Of a DNA stretch of 64,000 nucleotides, positions 23,347 through 37,565 are shown in pieces. Source of the stretch: Urophycis tenuis (taxonomy: Eukaryota; Chordata; Actinopteri; Gadiformes; Phycidae); NCBI GenBank assembly GCA_036785325.1, contig JAXIVH010000008.1, positions 6,103,349 to 6,167,348 on the forward strand. The letters run 5' to 3'. Both the position numbers and the translations under genes were made by a program. Position 1 is the stretch's first letter; every line of letters begins with the position of its first letter. The notes beneath the pieces are model-generated. The model was not told the origin of the DNA, ran no database searches, and saw only the letters and a program-made list of their open reading frames with translations.

Positions 23347-23999
23347 GTGGGTCTATGCTGCATGTCAAGAGTGGTGATCGAGTCAGACACCTCTGTGGTC
23401 GTCGTCTAACAGTTAGCTGCTAGAAGGCTAACGTAGCAGGCCTAGCTGGCTGGCTAGCCGTGTAGCACAACTCTGTCAGGTACTACCAGAGCCAAGGCTG
23501 GCTGGAACGAACTACAAAGAAAGTCATTGTTTTTTACTATTTAAGAACCGCGTAAGCATGTTTGTGACATAGATAAACGATCCACCTGCTGTGTGTGTTG
23601 TTCTTTGGTGGCTGTTAGCGACTACGAGGACGTCCGCAGTACAGCCTCTGTAGTGGCATCTTCTCCACGGAGGTTTCTGTTCCTGACAGTAGAAGTCTAT
23701 CTGATTTAGTGTCAATACACTGGCCTGTCAACACGCCTGTGAAGCTGAACTCTACAGAACAAGTGTTCCGAAGTGATATGATGCTTCACGTACTTTCCTA
23801 ATGCATGATAAACGAAACCAAGTAAACGCCGATAAGAGATTGAAAGTAAAAGGTGAGACGTGTACTGTCGTGAATAGGCCCTCGGTGGAGGCAACTGCGA
23901 CAAATATCGTGTTGCGATCGTCCTCTTAGTTCTTCTGTATGTTTCAGAGTGAAGGGCTTTGTTGTCGTTGTGTCGTGTCGTGGTGACGTATGTCATGGT

Positions 24000-24272
24000 A
24001 CACCATCCATCCTTCACTAACCCTTTTAGATGAGTCTCACTCACCCTTTAAACGTGTCTCAGCAACCCCTTTTGATGGGTCTCACGGACCCTTTAGATGA
24101 GTCTCACTAACCCGTTACATTTACATTAAGCAGACGTTTTTATCCAAAGCGACTCATGAGTCTCACTAACCCTTTTAGATGAGTCTCACTAACCCTTTAA
24201 ACAAGTCTCACCAACCCTTTAGATGAGTCTCACTGAGCCTCTTGATCAGTCTCTCTAACCCTTTAGACTAGT
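24000..24272. repeat. ~22-bp minisatellite (GAGTCTCACTAACCCTTTAGAT)
   Basis: About 11 diverged units of GAGTCTCACTAACCCTTTA lie in the ube2j2 5' intron. A repeat fragment at about 24118-24158 interrupts them (ACATTTACATTAAGCAGACG then TTTTTATCCAAAGCGACTC), matching the SINE tail type seen at 12860. Confidence 0.85.
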
Positions 24273-24622
24273 CAAGTCAGTAGCCAGCAAGTCGGCTGGC
24301 TGCACGATGAGTGAACCAGCATCAGAGCAGTGTTGTGCCGTAGTGTTCACTGTGAAGATATGCTGCCAGGTTTCACGTGGTTCGTGACTAATGAATGGAT
24401 ACAACTGTTGTAAGATTCCGACTCTGCCTCCTCTAGTTATGGCCAAAGGTCATCACTGGTTCGATGACCGGTCAGGGTTTCACAGAAACCATGGGCCTCT
24501 GCTACCGATTTCAGAATGCACCTATCCGACATTTGTAATGTAATAAAAACAAACATCTGACCTTGCTTACATGTTAAGAGTGGATGGACTCTTACTTCAC
24601 TACCTGCTCCCTCCGTTTTCAG

Positions 24623-26394
24623 ATGAACAGTAACGGGAACAAGAGAGCTCCAACAACAGCCACTCAGCGACTGAAACAAGATTACCTCCGCATAAAGAAG
24701 GATCCTGTGCCTTACATCTGTGCTGAACCTCTCCCCTCCAATATTCTAGAATGGTAGGGTCTCTCTCTAAACACAGATGAACACCACTGTATGTCACTTT
24801 ATCAATCTTCTAGGCAAAGTGATTTGCGATCAAGTTGAATGATCATATGGAATGGATGCATAAATGGTTTTGTTTGATTAATCGTTTGACTTATGAATTA
24901 CGAAAATGTGTGGTCATTCAATTCTGTACCACCAACTATGACCTCTATACTGACTTCTCAAATTCAATGCCAACCATGCATCATGGGTTGATCATGAATC
25001 CCATCTGCTTCTTCAAGGCACTATGTTGTTCGAGGCCCTGAAAAAACGCCCTATGAAGGTAAGACGCCGCAGACCGCTTCAATATGTGCTGTGTGTGGCC
25101 GGGATAAAGGCTCTGTCAATGTAAAAGGGCTCATCTTGGAAGGTCTTCCGGTTGGTCATGTTTGGCGCCACCTATGGTGGGATAGAACATTACCACTAAA
25201 CACACCAGTGAGTTGAAGAGCCAGCGTGTGGCGCGTGCTGAGCCAGCCGCTCTCACAGAACAGCCATTGCTGGATGCTGGAAAGAAGGATGTGAATGCAC
25301 GGCAGGAATACGACCGCCCATTCTGCCCCATTCGGCCAGGCGAAATTACTCTTATTTAAATGTCAATCTTTGGACATCTCAATATTGCCACTTTAACTCA
25401 AGAACGTGCTTCAGCTGTATTCCTGTGCTGAACTCTTTGACCTGTCACCCACAGGAGGTTATTACCATGGAAAACTCATATTCCCACGGGAATTCCCATT
25501 CAAGCCTCCTAGCATCTACATGATCACACCCAACGGACGATTCAAGTGCAATACAAGGTGAGGCCTGCCCGGATTGTGTTTGCGTCGCCAATGGCCAACT
25601 CATTCTGTGCATACATGTGTTTACCAGTAAAGTGTGGCGGCTCATGGTCTTCCTCGTTCTGCAGGCTATGTCTCTCCATCACAGACTTCCACCCGGACAC
25701 ATGGAACCCCGCGTGGTCTGTGTCCACCATCCTCACGGGTCTGCTCAGCTTCATGGTGGAGAAAGGCCCCACCCTGGGCTCCATAGAGACCTCAGACTAC
25801 ACTGTGAGTATACCTCGCCCCCAAGGACCAGCCTCAACTGGCCTGCGTCAAATGGCCTTAAAGTATTTTGTTTTTCTGTTTTTTTTTTTTTTTTTTTAGA
25901 AAAGACAGCTGTCCGCCCAAAGCCTGGCCTTCAACCTCAAGGACAAAGTCTTCTGTGAGCTCTTTCCTGATGTGGTTGATGTAAGTTTTCTCACGTATAT
26001 AAAACACACTCCCAGCCCGTTTCTCCGTGACTCGGCTATTCGGGGAGTTGTTCGCGTGGCTGACCCCCCCCCCCCCCCTCGCTGTGTTCCCCTGGCCGTG
26101 CAGGAGATGAAGCAGAAGCAGAAGGCCCAGGAGGAGCTGAGCGCCCGCATGCAGCCCCTCCCCCTGCCCGACGTGGTGCCCGACGGAGACCCCCAGCACG
26201 CGCACTACGGCCACCCCGCCCTCAACGGCGGGCCCGCCCCCCTGGACGGCGCCAACCCCGCGCCCGGCCTGCAGCACGCCAACCGCAACCACGGACTGCT
26301 GGGCGGGGCCCTGGCCAACCTGTTTGTGATCGTGGGCTTTGCGGCCTTCGCCTACACGGTCAAGTACGTGTTGAGGAGCATAGCCCAGGAGTGA
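24623..26394 (+). CDS. ube2j2: UBE2J2, ER tail-anchored ubiquitin-conjugating enzyme E2
   Basis: Ubc6-class E2 that transfers ubiquitin to ER-associated degradation substrates on the cytosolic ER face. Exons 24623-24753, 25018-25058, 25455-25557, 25665-25803, 25900-25980 and 26104-26394 sum to 786 nt, 261 residues plus TGA (human about 259). Domains: UBC fold about residues 12-165 (RLKQDYLRIKKDPVPYICA, YYHGKLIFPREFPFKPPSIY). The catalytic Cys is residue 94 in TRLCLSITDFH. The usual HPN motif is replaced by TPNGRFKCN, as expected for Ubc6 types. A Pro/Gly/His-rich linker (about 180-228) leads to a C-terminal transmembrane helix about 235-255 (LANLFVIVGFAAFAYTVKYV) and tail RSIAQE. The ATG at 24623 directly follows the acceptor and matches the family N-terminus MNSNGNKRAPTTATQRLKQD. 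No defect seen. Confidence 0.97.
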
Positions 26395-28040
26395 GGGGGG
26401 AGGGGGGGTGGGTGCGGCGGCGGCGGCGGCGGCGAGGGCTACCGCGTCTCGGGCTAGCGGACTGCACATGAGATGGACACACCAGGGCCGAGTGGGAGGT
26501 TGGGGCCCCAGGCTGACATGCTGACAGACCCCTTACCATACCCGCCCCCCCCCCTCTCCCTCCGTTTCACCACCTCCGCCTCTACGACGACCTCCACCAA
26601 CAACATCAACAGCAACGCAGACTTTGGGAAGGTTGGACCTGGAAGCGACTCCCCCCCCCCCTCCCAACCCCGGGGGGGCAGAGCGGTGGGCCGGAGCGGC
26701 GGTAGGGACCCGGAGGCCGAGGGGAGTCGAGTGCGATTCCCCCGCGGTGCTCTTCGGTGGGTCTTCCCAGCAGCAGGGAGGGAGGGGGCCTTGGCTCATG
26801 GGTTCATTCTGGTGTCCATACTGTAATATTTGGACTCGGCTCGGGGCTGAATGCTTACTGTACTGTTTCATCTTCTTCATACACGTGTTGTTCATTGCAG
26901 GAAGTACCTTCACTAGAGTAAATGTATACTAGCCTTGTACTTTTGCCTCTAAAAAATAAAAAGAAGCGGGTTCGACCTAGACCTTAATGTAGAGCAATGA
27001 CATTGTATGCACATTTTTTAATCATATGATCTTTTAAGAATTGCTGTTGTACAGTATCTGCAATTTTTAATGGATGACTATCGGACAGCTAAAGCCCCTT
27101 TTTTTTTTTTTTTTCTTCGGATTAAGGCGTAAAGTAGTAGACCCAGGACCCGTTCCCCTCCATACTGGACCTCATTTATGTTGGCCGTGTTCTCATCTGA
27201 ACGATGGCGTTCTGTATACATTCTGGCTGGAAGCGAGGATACTTTCTGTAGCTTTTGTATTTAGGTGACGCAAAGTTAAGGTTACTCTTATCTTAGTTGA
27301 AACAAAATGTATATCGGGTTCATTATTAAAAAAAAAAATACAGATGTGTTGCAAGCGATGCAGAGCTGGCCAACTTCAGTACCGGTTTGTTGTAAAAAGT
27401 TAAATATTTTCACAACCGTAGCCTCGTTTTTTTTGGGAAACGCAATATACAGCCCATGCAGATGACCAAATGTACTGTAGTCACTGGATCAAACTCTTTA
27501 CAATCAGTAGATAGATAGCCTTGCCTCTCTTGATCGACCCATGAGCCAAGACAGTCCCTCCCTGTTTGCACAGAAGGAATTAAGAAGGAATACCTTTTTA
27601 ATTGGCTTAGCTGACCAGTATAGCGGCAGTCTTATCTGGGTCCAAAATAGAAGACACACACAAGACCCAACATGTTCTGGAGTATGTTCTGTTCAATCTT
27701 TTTAATCATAATTTATAAGACATAGCCTTGGCTAGTCTTGTGCTTTTCTGATAACATGTCAGGTTGTTTGCTTAGGAAGCGAAGGTCAGACAGGCTTGTG
27801 ATTTACTGGTTTTGTGTTGCATTTAGTACAGACAGATTTACCACGTATCAACTACTTTTAAAGGATAAAACAATGTCCACAAAGAGAAGATTGGCCTTTC
27901 TATTGAAGAAAACACACTGTACACGAGCGTGTGTTTATGTGATTCTCAAGCAAATTTCCCATTCTTCGGTTACCTTTGTGTGAAAATGTTAAGTTTTCAT
28001 TAGTGACTTCAAATAAATTACCCTGCTTGGCAGGAATTTT
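26395..28040 (+). other. ube2j2: ube2j2 3' UTR with two candidate poly(A) signals
   Basis: UTR-like sequence follows TGA. AATAAA at 26955-26960 is a plausible proximal signal and AATAAA at 28012-28017 a distal one. There is no ORF with family resemblance. Which end is used is unknown. Confidence 0.5.
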
Positions 28041-28609
28041 TTTTCTGAGCTCGCCCTTCATTCGGTGGCTCCGATGGTTGCACATTTCTTTAGGAATTTA
28101 CAGAGAACATGTTCTGCATTTCTCCAGTTGTAGGACGTGGTCTCGACAGGATTAAACACGCGCGTTGGGTCTCATGGTGGAAGACAGCCCTACACCACCT
28201 CGCTGGTGCGGCAGTGCTAAAATAAACGTGCCATTATTCAGGGGTTCAGCTAAATAGCAGCTAATGATAGCAATCGCTTTAGGGACCTCATTATACACAA
28301 AAAAAAAAAAATCAGACATTCAGACAAAGCATTTAGAGGTTGCTCTGTGGGCCCAATTGTCTTAATGGCTCCGGTGTATTGATTCCCAGCCAAAAAGGTT
28401 CTGGGTTCAATCCCCCAATAGCCTAGCCTTTTAAAATAAATGGAGCAGCAGGCAAAAAATCAGTTAACATAATCATTTGTAAGACTGGAAAATGTTGTAC
28501 ACCGTAAGGTCAGTAAGACTGGAAACGCAATGAAATTGTAAAGTAATATGCAAGCAATTGTACATTACAAAACCATTTGGTAATCGACCGACAGTTTGTA
28601 AAAACAAAA

Positions 28610-31027
<2,418 letters not shown>

Positions 31028-34000
31028 CTATAGGTAGGGGTACTGGGGCAGGCGCCGGGGGCTGAGCTGGTAGGCGCCGTAGGCCTCGGCCCGGGGCGTC
31101 ACGCTGACGTAGGCCTCCGCCCGGGGCGCCACGCTGACGTAGGGTGAGCCGGCGGCGAACGGGTGCTGGTAGGCGGCGGGCAGCGCGTGCAGCAGGCCGG
31201 CCGCCACCTGGTCCTTGCGGGCCGAGGCGTCGCGGCGGGCCGTGGAGGAGGCGGCGTAGCCCGCCGCTGCCGCGTAGCCCACGGCGGCGGCGGGGGAGTG
31301 TCCGCCGGCGTGGGCGTGGCCCAGCAGCTGCTCCATGGCCTGGGAGGCCGAGGAGAGCGCCGCAGACGCCGGGTAGGTGTACAGGCCGCCGCCGCCGCCC
31401 GCCGCCGCCACCGCCGCCGCGGAGGACAGGGCCGACGTGTCCGGGAAGCTGAAGTGGGACGACGGGAGGAAGGTCTGCTGGCGGCGGGCGGAGGAGCCGG
31501 CCGAGTGGTGGTGGTGGTGGTGGTGGTGGTGGGACGCCCGCAGGCGCTCCTGAGAGGACGACACCACCGGCTGCACCTGTGGGACGGGCCGGGAGACGGG
31601 TTAGCGACGGACAGAGAGGCAGTGAGACAGGTAAGCCACAGACCGAGAGGCAGTGAGACAGGTTAGCGACGGACCAAGAGGCAGTGAGACAGGTTAGCGC
31701 TGGGGGGGGGGGGGGGGGGTGGTTTCTAAAACATAATAATATAGTAAGAAATCTTGTCATATTTGTTATATAAATGTATTCTAGAAAATACCCCAAAATA
31801 CCCCCACACGCTGCTCAGTAGGCCTCACAGGCCAAGGAGCCCAGGGGAGAACCCAGAGAACATTTCACTTCAACTAGGTGCTACAACAACAGAATGCATG
31901 CAGAATACAGAACAGTGTAAAATGTGAACACTAATTCTATTCAGTGTCACAGCTCGCCCTGCTCAAAAAAGGTACACAGAACGGTCTCAGGACCAGAGGC
32001 TCCAGGCTGGCACACAGGGGGGGGGGGGGGGTCTCTTTTGGCTGGGCTACAGGGCCTGACCTGGCTGAGGTTGAGGGGGTGTGACTGGCTGGGCACCAGC
32101 CCCTGGCGCTCCACGTCGTCCTGGGCGCTGCAGGGCTGGCGGTTGGCAGACCTCTTGGGCTTCATGTAGTTCACTGTGTGTGGGGGGGCGGGGTGGGGAG
32201 AGGGAAATCAGAGTCACTCTGTAGCACAGCCAAGCTCGGCTTGAGAGATGATCCACTGTTACACAAATGTGTTCCTGCAATCCCGTGTTCCCAACTCGCT
32301 AGTCGCCAGTCATCGGTAAGTGAAACATCACCGCATGAATACGAAAAACACAAAATGAGTCGAGTTGAGATGATTTGTATGGAAACACAAGACAACCAGC
32401 GTAGGTTTAGTATATGTGGCTGTACTGGTGAGTGGATGTGTGGTTAAACCAGTGAAACAATGATCCAATACAAAAGGAAGACGGAAGGGCGCGGGACCGA
32501 CCAGTATCGGTGCGGGGGCGCGGCGCGGCCCCCCGGTCGGACGCCGGCGCCTTGACGGAGGGCGCCACCACGGCCAGGGAGCCGGCGTGCTGGCGGGACG
32601 ACAGCACGCCGGCGGAGGGCGGGTGGGCGCGGCCCAGCGGCGTCAGGGGGGTCAGGGGGCTGGCGTTGGAAGAGTCGGAGTCGTGCACCGTCACACAGCT
32701 GATGACCTTCGACCTCTGGCTGAGGCTGAGCACACACACACACACACACGGTTTGTGGACGTGAACACGAGGTAGTTAGCTCGCTGGTTGGCTCCTACTC
32801 TAACTCGGTACTAACATTAGCACTAAAGTACTGCTAACCCCAACACTATAAGTATATAACTAACAAAAACCCTATGAGTAACTCTCGCCTCAAACCTCAA
32901 TGTAACCATTCCTACAACACATCTAACAGACCCGGACGGTGTCAACGGCGGTCACCACAGAGCCGCCATGTTGGCGCAGCGGTTCAGCTTCTGACCTGGC
33001 GGGGTGGAACTTGCGCTCGTCCTCGGTGTCCGTGTCACTGTGGATGGTGATGATGCTGACGGCGGGGCTGGGCGTGTCGGAGATGACGATCGGCTGGGAG
33101 AGCGCGGTGGGCGTCACGTCGCTGCTGCTGAGCAATGAGGCAGCGGACAGGCCCCTGGGAGAGGGGGGCAACAACCAACAACCAACAGGAGGCAGCGGTG
33201 AGTTTTCACCCAGGCGGCCATTTTCTGTGCAGCATTACTCCAACAGGGAAGCCTATCGTGATATTATTATTATAACCACAAAGTGAAAGCAAATGTTTTG
33301 CGTTCTCCGCGGTCCACTGGCTTCTGTAACTGTGCTCTCGGCTCTGCGCTATGATACAGATCTGAGTGAGACGGGGGTATTAGGGAAGAGAGGGCCGAGT
33401 ATTATTGACTCCTGTGATAGAGTGGGTACTTAAGACCAGGACCCAACACCGCTGGGAAGATCGTTCAGGCTTGGATTACGGCCGTCCACTCAACGGCGCA
33501 AATAGTGTCTAGTCTATCGGGCGTTAGCTGAACATTCAGGCTTTTGGCCTGGAGACTGTATTCAGAGAGTCTGCACGACTTGGGGGTCCAGGTGCCTGCT
33601 CCGTCGGGAGAAGGTTTGTAAAGATATCGGCCTTATCTGGTCATTTCTAGCTACACTTTGGTGTATCTGCCTGAAAACCAATTCCAACAGCAATCCTGCC
33701 ACAGTCGTAGTACGTATGCTTTTCCACGATTTCAATGTGGACCGACAGCATGAAAGCCTTCATGTGTGTGAATCGGACGGCTGCCCCCCTACCTGTTCCT
33801 GCTCTCCCCGCGCCTGGCCTTCACCTTCTTCCTCTCCTGCTGGGACCTGGTCTGGGTGGTGCCCCTGGCGGAGAACAGAACAAACAGGAGAGACGGCGTT
33901 ACCAAAAACAGTTCACCTCGCCCGAGCCCAGCAGTGGACGTGGATGGCGGATGTGGATGTGGATGCGGATGTGGATGTGGATGGCGGGTGTGGATGGCGG

Positions 34001-37000
34001 ACTCCCACCCACCTCCAGCTGTGGCCCTGCTGCGAGGCGCCCCCCGAGTGGAGCGCCTCCAGCGGCGAGTCGGCCACGGCGGCCTGGTGGCCGGCGCTGT
34101 GGATGGCCACGCCCGGGACCTGTTGCCACGACGACGGGATGAGGATCTGCTGGGTGCCGGTGGGCCAAGCCTGCTGGAGGGCGGGGGGAGAGAGAGAGAG
34201 AGAGAGACAGAAAAACAACCGTAAGACATGTGGACAGGAGTCGGTGTGCACGAGGGTACACCGGCGAGCTCGCCACCGCGACGGGCGGGCCGGACCATGC
34301 TTGAGAGACGAGGGGGGGAGTTGAGGGGGGGGGGGTGTCAAGAGGCGGAGACGAACCATCCGGGTTTCCCCCCCTCTCTGCGGTCATGGAAGCACAAAAA
34401 GCAGCCTTAAAAAAACGAAGCCATTCTCTTAGTAGAAGCGTAGCCCTGTGACACAGCGACCAGGTTCTGTCATGCAAAGCATTTGACACCGAGACAAACA
34501 GGAGTCAGCTGATCTCGGGTCAGACCTACACGTGCAAACAACCACAAACACAACACACACACGCACGCGCACACACACACACACACAATGCCATGGTGCC
34601 TGTCGGAGGGGGGGAAAAAAAACACCCAACATTAGCGATTAGTTTAGGTTCGCCGAAGTCGAACTGCAGGTTGACAGGCTGTGAGGGAGGAAAAAGGCAT
34701 GCCACTGGGTCTGAGGCCCGACCGAACGCAAGTATCCAGAGGCAAGCTGTTGTTGTTTGTTTGTTGCACTTGTTTGTGTGTGTGTGTGTGTGTGTATGTG
34801 GTGCAGTTCAATATTCCTGTGCCCTCCTCAGGGGGAGAGAGAGAGGGAGAGAGGGAGGGGGGGGCATGGGGAGGGGGGAGGAGGACAGAGAACAACAAAG
34901 CTGCAAGCAAAGCGCAGGCTGGGGCAGCCAGTCATGCGCTCCATGCACTCAGCAGACCTATGGGGGAGGAGAGGCTGGAGGGGGAGAGAGAAATGGAGGG
35001 GGAGAGAGAGAGATGGAGGGGGGGAGAGAGAGATGGAGGGGGGGAGAGAGAGATGGAGGGGACACCCAACCAGCTAGCGGTCCACAGTATTAGGCTGTGT
35101 CAGTGGTTCTCAACTGGTCTCGCTTCGGGACCCACCATTACCCCCTCAATGACGAGCCACGACCCAAATCAAGGAACATTTTCAACTTCTCAAATATATT
35201 TAACATTACATAACACTTCAGTAACTATACTATTAAACTATTCAGTCACTTATTCAGGTAATAAAAAATAGACAGCACTCCGCTGCTGCATAAAAAGTCC
35301 TCTTCAAAATAAAAGCACAGGATTTTTTTTCTTAAAATTTGTTTTTGCCCGGACAAACGCCCACCGGTTGAGAACCACTGGTTTAGAGTGTTCGCTAGAG
35401 CTATACCAAGGAGGCATCCAATCACAAGGACCGTCGCTCTTGAAAAGCCGCGTATACAAATATTTTCAGGGTGAATTTCCACCTCCAGAGTCTCCACCAA
35501 AGAGAGCGCTTCGTACACAGCTAAATGACTTGGGTAGCCCAATGCAGCGGGACTGAAGGGGGGGGGGGGGGGGGAGGAAAGAGGCGGGGAGACAGAAGAC
35601 CCGGCCACAGAAATCCAGGAGCGCGGAATGAAGGGGGAAAACACGCAGCGGCACTGCAGGAAGGGGAAGGGCTTGAAGGTCAGATGGAGGAGGGGGGGGG
35701 GGAGACGGCCCTGTTAGTGGTGCGGGCGGGGGGGGGGGGGGGGGAGGGGGGGAGGCGGGGGACAGCGTGGGCGTGCGTCTCCCCCCTGGGGAGGGCTCAT
35801 CGGGAGGTTTACCAGCACGGTGGCTGTGTGCTCCAGCAGGGTGGGCCGGGCCGCCCCGGCGCCCAGCCCTAAGGGCAGAGAGTACTGGGGGGCTAGGCCC
35901 GCTGGCGGAGGATGCAGGGTGGCCACCATCAGGGGTGTGCAGGAGCCCTGGGGGGGGAGGAGGGTGGGGGAGAGGAGGGAGTATATGTGGGCACAGGGTT
36001 AGGGGTGGCGCGGTGAACCAGGGGGTTTCCACGTCGTCAGGAAGAGGGTGTCCTTGAGGGCGGGGGTTAGGAAGGGAAATGTAGACGGTAGGCTGAAAAT
36101 ACATGACCAGGAGCATCCTGTGCATCTGGAAAAGGTACACATATGTACATATATACACGTATCCATTCAGTTTCACCACACACGACTCTGAAATGAGTGG
36201 GAACGAGCAAAGACAAAGCCACTGAACGGAAATGTGTGAGTCGGGTCCCTGTTGGTCTAAACGACCAACCCATCCGCTGTGGCTATGGTCCTGGTCGGCT
36301 GTCAGTACATTGTGTGTGTGAGAGGGCCTTGTAACACACCAAGTGAGTGAGGTCCAGATAGCTGGCTACATGGAGGAAACATTTAAGGAAGTCGATAGTG
36401 ATTGTGGGGGGGGGAAAAATGAGTGAAATCAGTGGTGGGCATTTACAATCATAAAAGTTTACTTATATTGTGAGGTTTCTTTTGTCGGTTTACTGAACCT
36501 CCCATTATGACTCACATTACCGTCGTCTTTCGGTAAAACCAGCATTACGTTTACCTTGAAGTGGTTTGACTTTTAGTGAGACTCAAAATATGTCTGGGGA
36601 TGTCGTCATGAGGCACCAGACTCAAAATTCCAGTGTACTTCAAACAAACAAAATCCATGTCTTGCTAACCAGCGGCCAGGTGGATAAACAGCAATAATGT
36701 CATCACGATACTTCTGAGAAAACCTTAGTCCCCGCTTGTCTGCAAGCTGAGATTGCATGCAGCCCCAGACAACAACACACACTCAACCTTTTCCACCAAG
36801 GACTTGGTAAAAGTTGCGGGATGCGGTTTGCTTGCTCTCAAAGCACCCCCCCCCCGCCCCCCCACACTAGTTCTGTCAGCCTGTTTGAAGCCCACAGCTC
36901 TGCCTAACACGACAGGACGCGGTTCTGGTTCATACCTGGGTGAGCATGCTGGGCTGGATCTGCAGGGACTGGGCCGACTGGTTCTGAGGTACTATGGGCA

Positions 37001-37528
37001 CAGAGTTATCCATCCTCACCGGGTAGGCGCCGCTCTTGCTGGAGGACTGCAGCCCTGCAACCAGAACCCGGAGCACTCAGTGGACGACGAGCCACACAGA
37101 ACAGCCTCAGAGGATCCTCCTATTCCCTCTGTGGAGTCTGACGACTCAGAGTGCATTTTAAGACCGGCACTTATTTCTGAGAGGTGGGGGGTCAATGGCT
37201 CCTACCTTGGATGGTGGACGGGGGGCAGACGATGAGCGTCTGCTGGAAGGGCTCCGCCTGGCTGCACAGGCCGGCGCCGCGGGTCTGCAGTGGGACGCTC
37301 TGCTGAGTCAGCCCGGGAATGTTGATGGTGGCCTGCTGGTACAGAGCGGGCTGGTAGTTCAGTAGAGGCACCGTGCCTGCCGCCGAAGGCACCTGAGGGA
37401 GAGGGGACCCCGCTGGTTAGTCCACGCTGAGGACATCACGCACTGTGTGAGTGAGTGAGTGTGAGAGAGTGTGTATGTGTGAGTGAGTGAGTGAGTGAGT
37501 GAGTGAGAGAGAGAGTAAGGGAGGGAGT

Positions 37529-37565
<37 letters not shown>

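Noticed and set aside
24000..24272. Telomere-like CTAACCCTTT units
   Set aside because: The unit is about 22 bp and diverged; the CCCTAA hexamer is not tandemly iterated.
31144..31666. Plus-strand ORFs of 102-167 codons over the last HIPK exon
   Set aside because: Antisense shadows of a GC-rich coding exon; the minus-strand frame has the HIPK C-terminus and matching splice phases.
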